DNA of 11,544 nt from Rhodoferax sp. (GTDB taxonomy: Bacteria > Pseudomonadota > Gammaproteobacteria > Burkholderiales > Burkholderiaceae_C), in NCBI GenBank assembly GCA_020048795.1, contig JAIFMA010000031.1, positions 1 through 11,544 of the forward strand. The letters are read 5' to 3'. Made by a program: the position numbers and the translations under genes. The notes beneath the pieces were generated by a model. That model made no database searches, was not told where the DNA came from, and worked only from the letters and a program-made list of their open reading frames with translations. This document shows, piece after piece, positions 1 to 5,887 of this stretch. Numbering within the stretch: the stretch's first letter is position 1; each line of letters opens with the position of its first letter.

Positions 1-353
1 TGCGCCACTTTTTGCACCAGTTCCCGCGTGGCAAAGGGTTTGGTCATGTAGGCATCGGCACCCAGGGCCAGGCCCTTGGCCACGTCGGTGTCACGCCCCT
101 TGGCCGTCAGCATCAGGATTTTGATGTGTTGCAGGGCCTCGTTCAGTCGCATCTCCTGGCAGACTTCAAAGCCGGTTTTTTTCGGCATCATCACATCCAG
201 CAGCACCAGGTCAGGCGGCTCCCGCGTGATCGCATCCAGCGCCTCCTGGCCATCTCTGGCAATGGTTACCGTGTAGCCCTCGCGTTTAAGCAGGTACTCC
301 AGTGAAATCACGATATTGGGCTCGTCGTCTGCCACCAGTATTTTTTGGCTCAT
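1..353 (-). CDS. Response regulator receiver domain, partial (C-terminal end outside the window)
   Basis: Phosphoacceptor partner of the neighbouring histidine kinase. The visible 117 residues form a nearly complete CheY-like receiver domain: acidic pair D9-D10, phosphorylation site D53 in a VLLDVMMP context, switch residue T83 (LMLTAKG) and the conserved K105-P106 pair (MTKPF). The ATG start is supported by a GGAGA Shine-Dalgarno 6 bases upstream. It lies 45 bases downstream of the kinase stop on the same strand, so the two are probably one operon; the gap is AT-rich. Sequence style is OmpR/PleD/CheY-like rather than the NarL/LuxR-type regulator paired with CrbS or MxtR in Pseudomonas and Vibrio. 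Whether a DNA-binding domain follows, or the protein is a stand-alone receiver of about 120-130 residues, cannot be seen because the gene leaves the window. Confidence 0.95.
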   Translation of the reverse strand, partial: MSQKILVADDEPNIVISLEYLLKREGYTVTIARDGQEALDAITREPPDLVLLDVMMPKKTGFEVCQEMRLNEALQHIKILMLTAKGRDTDVAKGLALGADAYMTKPFATRELVQKVA

Positions 354-398
354 GGTCTGTCTCCATCTTTTAATTTAATATAGTCATTCGAGATGATT

Positions 399-3119
399 CT
401 ATGGGGTCACCGGCAGGAAAAACAAAAAGCTGGCCCCATGGGGCGGCTGCGATTCCAGCCACAGCCGGCCACCAAAGTGCTCCACAATCTGGCGGCTGAT
501 CGGCAATCCCAGCCCGGTGCCCTGTGGCCGGTTGGTGGCCTCGCCACCCTGGCGAAAGCGTTCAAACACCAGTGCCTGCTGCTCTGGCGTGATGCCGGGT
601 CCATTGTCTTTCACCACCACCGTCACCCCAGCATCGTCACAGTGCAGGCTCACGTCAACCCGACCTCCGGGTATCGGCACAAACTTGGCTGCATTGGACA
701 ACAGATTAAGCATCACCTGCACCAGCCGGTCAGGGTCTGCCAGCATCATATAGGTCGGCTTCGACAAGTGCACCGTGACGGTAATCTGGCGCTCACGGAA
801 CATCTCGGCCATGGTGGTCACCGCCTGATTCACCAACGCGCACATATCGACCTGTTCGGTATCCCATTGGGCGTGGCCAGACTCGATCTTGGCCATGTCC
901 AGCACCTGATTCACCAGCCTTGAGAGCCGCTCGGTTTCCGCCACCACGATGCCCACAAACTGCTGGCGCTGCGCCAGTGGCATGTCATCGTCGTCGCGCA
1001 TCAGTTCGGCCAGCGCCCGAATCGAGGTCAGCGGGGTGCGCAGCTCATGGGTCACTGAGGACATGAAGTCGTCTTTCAGGCGGTCCAGACTTTTGAGCTG
1101 CTCATTGGCGGCGCGTAACTCGCTGGTGGCGCGCTCCAGCGAATCGGTCTTTTCTTCAAGTTCACGCGAATGCGCGCGCAGTTGCGAGGTCTCGTCGAGA
1201 ATGCGCAGCACATCATCGGGGGTCAGGGTTTCTTCTTCCACCGTTGAGGCCACCAGCACCCGCGCCGAAGCGCTTCCCACCGCACCCGCCAACTGGGTTT
1301 CGACAAACAGCACCAGATGCGCGTCAGCAACAATGGCTTGAACATTGCGCGCGCCAGCCCGCATTGCATAGCCGTCAAACAAGGCATGGGCTTTGTCGGC
1401 GCCCAGAAAACGCTCGCAAAGCCGAAGCAAATCCGGCACCTTGGCACTGCCACGCCAAAACACCGGCCGACTGCTGCTGGTGCGCTCAAACACATCCACA
1501 AACAGCAAGGCCTGGCTGGCCTCTTGCCCGGATGGTGCCCGCCAAAGTGACAAACTGACATAAGCACCGGCATTCACCATCAGGCTCCAGAACAGTGAAT
1601 GAGTCAGGTTGTCCAGACCACCCATGCCAAACAACTGTTCAGGCCGCAACCAGGCCAGGCCCCACAAGCCATGCGTCAGAAAACCATCATCAAGCCAGCC
1701 CGACTTGGCCAGCGAGGGCAACATCAAGGTGTAACACCACATCAGGAAGCCTGCCAGCAGACCCACCAGCGCGCCACGCCGGGTGGCACCTTTCCAGTAC
1801 AGCCCCCCCAGCACGGCCGGCGCAAACTGCGCCACCGCAGCAAAGCTGATCAGGCCAATGCTGACTAGCGCATAGGCCTCACCGGCCAGGTGAAAGTACA
1901 CATAACCCAGCACTAGCACCAACAAAATGGCCAGGCGGCGAATGCCCAGCAAGACGCGGGTCAGGTCATTGCCGGCATCGGGCTTGAAATGGGCGGTACG
2001 CAGCAGCAGCGGCACCACCAGTTCGTTGCAGACCATGGTCGATACCGCGATGGTTTCCACAATCACCATGCCGGTCGCCGCCGACAGACCGCCAATAAAG
2101 GCAAACAGGGCCAGCGCCGGCTGGCCGGCAGCCAGCGGCAAGGACAACACAAAGTTGTCCGCATTCATTTGCCCCGGGCCAAAATACAGCAAACCGCCCA
2201 GCGCAATCGGCAACACAAACAGATTGATGGCCAGCAAGTACAAGGGAAACACCCATGCGGCGCGGCGCAAATGGCTCTCCCGCACGTTTTCCACCACCAT
2301 CACATGAAACTGGCGTGGCAAAAATACCACTGAAAACATCGACAACAAGGTCAGGGCAAACCACTGCGTCCAGGCAAAACTGCCCGCTTGATCCAACCTG
2401 AGCAAACCAGCCAGCTTAGGCACTGCCCGGGCACGTGCAAACAGGTCGGCCAAGCCATCAAACAAGCCGTACACCACAAACAGACCCACCGCCAAAAAGG
2501 CAATCAGCTTGACCACTGATTCAAACGCAATTGCCGCCACCATGCCCTCATGACGTTCCGTCGAGTCCAGATGGCGGGCACCAAACACCATGGTAAAACC
2601 GGCCAGAGCCAGTGCCATGTAAAAAGTGCTGTCCTGGCTCCAGTGCATCAGTCTGACCGCAGCGTCGCCCGGCAACGCAGTCAGCAATGCATAACCCGCT
2701 GACACCGCCTTGAGCTGCAAGGCGATATAGGGCACGATACCCACCACCGCGATCAGGGTCACCAGCGCCGCCAGCAAGGGGCTCTTGCCGTAGCGACTGC
2801 CAATAAAGTCGGCAATCGAGGTGATGCGGTAGGTCTTGGCGATGCGAATGATCTTGCGCAGCACCATCCAGCCCAGCAACATGGCCAGCGTCGGGCCCAG
2901 GTAAATCGGCAAAAACCAGATACCGCCCGAGGCAGCACGCCCGATGCTGCCAAAGTAGGTCCATGCAGTGCAGTAAACCGCCAAAGACAGCGCATAGGTC
3001 CAGGGGTTGGCAATGATCGAGCGGCCTGTTCCGGCACGCCAGTCAGCAAAACTGGCCACCGCAAACAGCAGCAGCAAATAGGCGAACGAGGCCCCGACAA
3101 CCAGGGCGGGTGACAACAC
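399..3119 (-). CDS. Hybrid transporter-sensor histidine kinase (SSS/SLC5 domain, STAC linker, HisKA, HATPase_c)
   Basis: Membrane sensor kinase of 906 residues. Residues 1 to about 525 are a multi-helix SSS-family domain. Residues about 530-610 fit the STAC linker of CbrA/CrbS-type kinases (LCERFLG, then an AD-V-FVETQLAGAVGSASARV-like tract). A charged heptad-rich stretch (about 630-685) leads into HisKA with H691 in THELRTPL. HATPase_c follows with N-box (LLSNAAKF, about 805), G1 (DNGPGI, about 839), F-box (FERFRQG) and G2 (GTGLGLPIS, about 868). Unlike CrbS and CbrA I see no PAS domain before HisKA. The GTG start is chosen because AGGAAG lies 7 bases upstream and the preceding gene stops 2 bases earlier, implying translational coupling; the frame stays open further upstream but that part overlaps the small gene. 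By analogy with CrbS/MxtR and the divergent actP, it probably senses acetate or another short carboxylate and controls its uptake (inference). Confidence 0.93.
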   Translation of the reverse strand: MLSPALVVGASFAYLLLLFAVASFADWRAGTGRSIIANPWTYALSLAVYCTAWTYFGSIGRAASGGIWFLPIYLGPTLAMLLGWMVLRKIIRIAKTYRITSIADFIGSRYGKSPLLAALVTLIAVVGIVPYIALQLKAVSAGYALLTALPGDAAVRLMHWSQDSTFYMALALAGFTMVFGARHLDSTERHEGMVAAIAFESVVKLIAFLAVGLFVVYGLFDGLADLFARARAVPKLAGLLRLDQAGSFAWTQWFALTLLSMFSVVFLPRQFHVMVVENVRESHLRRAAWVFPLYLLAINLFVLPIALGGLLYFGPGQMNADNFVLSLPLAAGQPALALFAFIGGLSAATGMVIVETIAVSTMVCNELVVPLLLRTAHFKPDAGNDLTRVLLGIRRLAILLVLVLGYVYFHLAGEAYALVSIGLISFAAVAQFAPAVLGGLYWKGATRRGALVGLLAGFLMWCYTLMLPSLAKSGWLDDGFLTHGLWGLAWLRPEQLFGMGGLDNLTHSLFWSLMVNAGAYVSLSLWRAPSGQEASQALLFVDVFERTSSSRPVFWRGSAKVPDLLRLCERFLGADKAHALFDGYAMRAGARNVQAIVADAHLVLFVETQLAGAVGSASARVLVASTVEEETLTPDDVLRILDETSQLRAHSRELEEKTDSLERATSELRAANEQLKSLDRLKDDFMSSVTHELRTPLTSIRALAELMRDDDDMPLAQRQQFVGIVVAETERLSRLVNQVLDMAKIESGHAQWDTEQVDMCALVNQAVTTMAEMFRERQITVTVHLSKPTYMMLADPDRLVQVMLNLLSNAAKFVPIPGGRVDVSLHCDDAGVTVVVKDNGPGITPEQQALVFERFRQGGEATNRPQGTGLGLPISRQIVEHFGGRLWLESQPPHGASFLFFLPVTP

Positions 3120-3121
3120 CT

Positions 3122-3334
3122 TCAGTCTTCCTGTGGTGAGCGTGCCGGGCGCTCCAGCAGCCAGGCGGTCAGGGCGATCAGCAGCATCCAGATGCCAAAC
3201 AGCGCGGTTGGCAGCAGAGGCACCCCGAACACGGTGGTTTCCAGGTCCCACAAACCCAGCAGCGGAAAATTAAAAAGCAGCCAGCCCAGCACAAACAGGG
3301 CCAGCAGGCGCTGGGCATCGATTCCGTTGAACAC
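3122..3334 (-). CDS. Small two-helix membrane protein, putative companion of the SSS-kinase
   Basis: A 70-residue protein read from a GTG start with a strong AGGAGA Shine-Dalgarno 6 bases upstream; no ATG in this frame fits as well. It has two hydrophobic segments (about residues 9-28 and 38-60) joined by a short loop (WDLETTVFGVPLL), and a charged C-terminus (ERPARSPQED). Size and the loop-FGxP-helix pattern resemble small partners of SSS symporters such as DUF3311, DUF485 or YhdT, but I cannot assign it firmly to any of them. Its stop lies 2 bases before the kinase GTG, and the kinase Shine-Dalgarno is inside its last codons, so the two are almost certainly co-translated. Likely role (inference): a subunit or folding/stability partner of the SSS domain of the kinase. 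Confidence 0.8.
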   Translation of the reverse strand: MFNGIDAQRLLALFVLGWLLFNFPLLGLWDLETTVFGVPLLPTALFGIWMLLIALTAWLLERPARSPQED

Positions 3335-3387
3335 GATTTGTCTCCTGTGATGGGTTGAAGCTGGTGCCTGAAAAAACAATGGCTCGC

Positions 3388-3416
3388 AAGATAACGCTTG
3401 GATTATTGATTGTCTT
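3388..3416 (-). promoter_or_regulatory. Candidate sigma70 promoter of the small protein-kinase-regulator operon
   Basis: On the minus strand a -35-like AAGACA (3416-3411) and a -10-like TATCTT (3393-3388) are separated by 17 bases, each matching the consensus at four of six positions. The start point would fall near 3381, giving a leader of about 47 bases to the GTG at 3334. Plausible but not unique; weak promoters of this quality occur by chance. Confidence 0.35.
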
Positions 3417-3573
3417 GTCGCTTGAATCCACCGCTGAAAGCTTGTAAGCCCGAATTGCGGCAAAAACTAGGGAAAACACCGAGTTAAAAGACTTTTACCG
3501 GTAGAAGGAAATCCGATTGATCTCTGCCTTCCACCCGAAATTCCAGGTCAAAAAGGCCAAAAGCCCAATATCC

Positions 3574-3603
3574 ATAAGCGTTATAAGCTATATTAGTTAT
3601 AGC
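3574..3603. repeat. Degenerate 9-bp tandem repeat with embedded palindrome in the divergent control region
   Basis: Three successive 9-base units (ATAAGCGTT, ATAAGCTAT, ATTAGTTAT) followed by AGC. Units 1 and 2 share ATAAGC; units 2 and 3 share six of nine positions, including the final TAT. The second half also forms an inverted repeat, GCTATA-TTAGT-TATAGC (3587-3603). The tract is much more AT-rich than its surroundings and lies about 190-220 bases upstream of the yjcH start and 240-270 upstream of the small gene on the other strand. It could be an iterated operator, a bendable upstream site, or an AT-rich promoter element. Confidence 0.4.
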
Positions 3604-3613
3604 ATCCAAATTG

Positions 3614-3639
3614 ATGCACAACGCGCCAAGACTGTGCAT
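3614..3639. promoter_or_regulatory. Inverted repeat, 7-bp arms and 12-bp spacer (operator candidate 1)
   Basis: Perfect dyad ATGCACA (3614-3620) and TGTGCAT (3633-3639) separated by 12 bases, 153 bases upstream of the yjcH start codon. Centre-to-centre arm distance is 19 bases, about two helical turns, which suits a dimeric regulator contacting one face of the DNA. The regulator is not identifiable from sequence. Confidence 0.4.
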
Positions 3640-3712
3640 TCAGCCGAATTTCCCTTGCTGGTCTGCGGGTTAACCATGCAAACCAGCGCACCTGCTGAGC
3701 AAACTGCCGTTG

Positions 3713-3738
3713 ACCGATTTTTGCGGTCAGCAATCGGT
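3713..3738. promoter_or_regulatory. Inverted repeat, 7-bp arms and 12-bp spacer (operator candidate 2), nested dyad
   Basis: Perfect dyad ACCGATT (3713-3719) and AATCGGT (3732-3738) with a 12-base spacer, the same geometry as the repeat at 3614-3639 but with different arms. A second, overlapping dyad TGACCG (3711-3716) / CGGTCA (3724-3729) has a 7-base spacer. The site overlaps a -35-like TTGACC (3710-3715) and ends about 54 bases before the yjcH ATG, a position suited to control of the yjcH-actP promoter. I could not find a convincing -10 for that promoter. Confidence 0.4.
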
Positions 3739-3791
3739 AAGAACTGTCACTTAGCCTCGCGCCGGTCACATTTTTACAAGGAGACACTTTC

Positions 3792-4100
3792 ATGCAAGAC
3801 GATTTGGTTGCAAGGGTTACCAGTAACCCCAAGTACCAGGAACTCAAGTCCAAGCGGCACACCTTCGGGTGGACGTTGACGCTCCTGATGATGATCGCGT
3901 ATTACGGCTTCATTTTGCTGGTGGCCTTCAACAAGCCGCTGTTGGCCAGCAAAATCGGCTCGGGCGTGATCACGCTGGGCATGCCGCTGGGCATCGGCGT
4001 GATTTTGTTCACCATCATCATCACCAATATTTATGTACGTCGCGCCAACAGCGAGTTCGACGATCTGACATCACAAGTCATCAAGGCGGCAGCGAAATGA
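3792..4100 (+). CDS. yjcH: DUF485 inner-membrane protein, ActP partner (YjcH family)
   Basis: A 102-residue membrane protein with two transmembrane helices (about residues 25-48 and 57-80, the second containing GMPLGIGVILFTIIITNIY), followed by the conserved cytoplasmic motif YVRRANSEFDDL. Length and the paired features (KYQELKSKR near the start, PLGIGV in helix 2, RANxEFD at the end) match E. coli YjcH (104 residues), encoded between acs and actP. The start is fixed by AAGGAG 8 bases upstream of the ATG. Its TGA overlaps the actP ATG (ATGA), indicating translational coupling. The family accompanies SSS-type acetate/carboxylate symporters and is thought to be an accessory subunit; its exact function is not established. 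Confidence 0.93.
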   Translation: MQDDLVARVTSNPKYQELKSKRHTFGWTLTLLMMIAYYGFILLVAFNKPLLASKIGSGVITLGMPLGIGVILFTIIITNIYVRRANSEFDDLTSQVIKAAAK

Positions 4101-5788
4101 CCAAATTACTCAACTACAAGGGCGCGCTCGCGCTGCTTTCTTTGCTGACCCTGTCAGCCGGTGCCTACGCCGCCGGTGCCGACCTGGGTCAGGCCACCAA
4201 GCAAGCCACCAACTGGACCGCCATCATCATGTTTGGCGCATTTGTGTTGGCCACGCTGTGGATCACCAAATGGGCGGCGGCCAAAACCAAAAGTGCGGCA
4301 GACTTCTACACCGCAGGTGGCGGCATTACCGGCTTTCAGAATGGCCTGGCGATTGCGGGCGACTACATGTCGGCAGCGTCGTTCTTGGGTATTTCAGGGC
4401 TGGTGTTTGCCAACGGCTTTGACGGCCTGATCTTCTCGATCGGCTGGCTGGTCGGCTGGCCGATCATTACCTTCCTGATGGCCGAGCGCCTGCGCAACCT
4501 GGGCAAGTTCACCTTTGCCGACGTCGCCGGTTACCGTTTTGCCCAGACACCGATTCGCGTGTTTGCGGCCAGCGGTTCGCTGGTGGTGGTGGCTTTCTAC
4601 ATGATTGCCCAGATGGTTGGCGCCGGTCAGCTCATCAAGCTGCTGTTTGGCATGGAATACCTCTACGCTGAAATCCTGGTGGGTTCCATCATGATGATGT
4701 ATGTGCTGTTTGGCGGCATGACCGCCACCACCTGGGTGCAGATCATCAAGGCCTGCATGTTGCTCGGCGGCGCCACCTTCATGGCCGGTGCCGTGTTGCT
4801 GCAGTTTGGCTTCTCGCCAGAGGCGATGTTTGTCAAGGCGATTGAAATCCACGACAAGAAAGAAGCCATCATGGCTCCTGGCGCGCTGATCAAGGATCCG
4901 ATTTCGGCCATTTCAGTCGGCATGGCGCTGATGTTTGGTACCGCTGGCTTGCCGCACATCCTGATGCGCTTCTTTACCGTGCCAAGCGCCAAGGAAGCCC
5001 GCAAGTCGGTCGGCTGGGCCACCACCTGGATTGGCTACTTCTACATCCTGACCTTCATCATCGGCTTTGGTGCCATTACCAACCTGATCCCTAACCCGAC
5101 CGATTACTTTGTCGGTGGCGACATCACCAAGGGCTTGAACGGCGGCGGCAACATGGCGGCGGTGCATTTGTCCAAGGCAGTCGGCGGCAATCTGTTCATG
5201 GGCTTTATCTCTGCCGTGGCCTTTGCCACCATTTTGGCGGTGGTCGCTGGCTTGACCCTGTCGGGTGCCTCGGCCGTGTCGCATGACTTGTATGCCTCGG
5301 TATGGCGCAAGGGCCGGGTTGACCAGGCCGACGAGCTGCGCGTATCCAAGATCACCACCGTGGCTTTGGGTGTCATCGCCGTCACCTTGGGCATTGCCTT
5401 CGAGAAAGAAAACGTCGCCTACATGGTGATGCTGGCTTTTGTGATTGCCGCCTCGGCCAACTTCCCGGTGCTGTTCATGTCGGTGCTGTGGAAAGACTGC
5501 ACCACCAAGGGCGCTGTCACCGGCGGCTTTGTTGGCCTGATCATGGCCGTTGTGCTGACCATTGGTTCGGCCAGCGTCTGGGAAGCCGTGATGCACTACC
5601 CAGCGGGCTCGGCCTGGTTCCCGTACAACTCGGCAGCCATTTTCTCGATACCGGCGGCCTTCATCACCATCTGGCTGGTGTCGTTGATGGACCGTGGCGA
5701 GCGTGCCGTCATTGACCGTGCCGGTTACCCGGCGCAAGAAGTGCGTTCAGAAACCGGCATTGGATCTTCGTCAGCTTCCGGCCATTAA
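4097..5788 (+). CDS. actP: Cation/acetate symporter ActP
   Basis: SSS-family (SLC5-like) inner-membrane symporter of 563 residues that takes up acetate and related short carboxylates (glycolate in E. coli) with a cation. An N-terminal signal-like segment (LALLSLLTLSAGAYA) is followed by about 13 helices. Tracts matching E. coli ActP (549 residues) include DFYTAGGGITGFQNGLAIAG, DYMSAASFLGISGLVF, FGTAGLPHILMRFFTV, GFISAVAFATILAVVAGLTL and SGASAVSHDLYA; even the C-terminal RSETGIG and terminal Gly-His have counterparts there. The start is the ATG overlapping the yjcH stop; a longer open frame reaching back into yjcH is not real. Transcription probably ends at the hairpin 52 bases downstream. Likely regulated by the divergent SSS-kinase system. 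Confidence 0.97.
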   Translation: MTKLLNYKGALALLSLLTLSAGAYAAGADLGQATKQATNWTAIIMFGAFVLATLWITKWAAAKTKSAADFYTAGGGITGFQNGLAIAGDYMSAASFLGISGLVFANGFDGLIFSIGWLVGWPIITFLMAERLRNLGKFTFADVAGYRFAQTPIRVFAASGSLVVVAFYMIAQMVGAGQLIKLLFGMEYLYAEILVGSIMMMYVLFGGMTATTWVQIIKACMLLGGATFMAGAVLLQFGFSPEAMFVKAIEIHDKKEAIMAPGALIKDPISAISVGMALMFGTAGLPHILMRFFTVPSAKEARKSVGWATTWIGYFYILTFIIGFGAITNLIPNPTDYFVGGDITKGLNGGGNMAAVHLSKAVGGNLFMGFISAVAFATILAVVAGLTLSGASAVSHDLYASVWRKGRVDQADELRVSKITTVALGVIAVTLGIAFEKENVAYMVMLAFVIAASANFPVLFMSVLWKDCTTKGAVTGGFVGLIMAVVLTIGSASVWEAVMHYPAGSAWFPYNSAAIFSIPAAFITIWLVSLMDRGERAVIDRAGYPAQEVRSETGIGSSSASGH

Positions 5789-5839
5789 GCTGTGACGGGT
5801 CAGGCCGCGGCATAGCCGTTGGCCTGATGTTGTATATTG

Positions 5840-5875
5840 AGGACTGTCTGCATGAGCGGACAGTCCTTTTTTTTT
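5840..5875 (+). terminator. Rho-independent terminator after actP
   Basis: Perfect 9-bp stem AGGACTGTC (5840-5848) / GACAGTCCT (5859-5867) with a 10-base loop, followed by a run of nine T (5867-5875). A textbook intrinsic terminator 52 bases after the actP stop. Its T run ends only 12 bases before the chosen GTG start of the next gene, so it may act as an attenuator between actP and that gene rather than as an absolute end. Confidence 0.88.
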
Positions 5876-5887
5876 CTGAAGACGGTT

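Noticed and set aside
3670..3700. A sigma54-like -24/-12 pattern on the minus strand (AGGTGCGCTGGTTTGCA).
   Set aside because: The GG and GC are separated by 11 bases instead of the required 10, and the site is over 330 bases from the nearest minus-strand start.
3869..4100. Upstream extension of the actP open frame making a 639-residue protein.
   Set aside because: The extra residues overlap yjcH in another frame, are rich in His/Arg/Gln as shadow frames are, and the ATGA overlap start gives the family length.
4394..5737. Long minus-strand open frames opposite actP (152 and 274 codons).
   Set aside because: They are antisense shadows of a GC-rich membrane-protein gene, rich in His/Gly/Gln, with no ribosome site and no domain.
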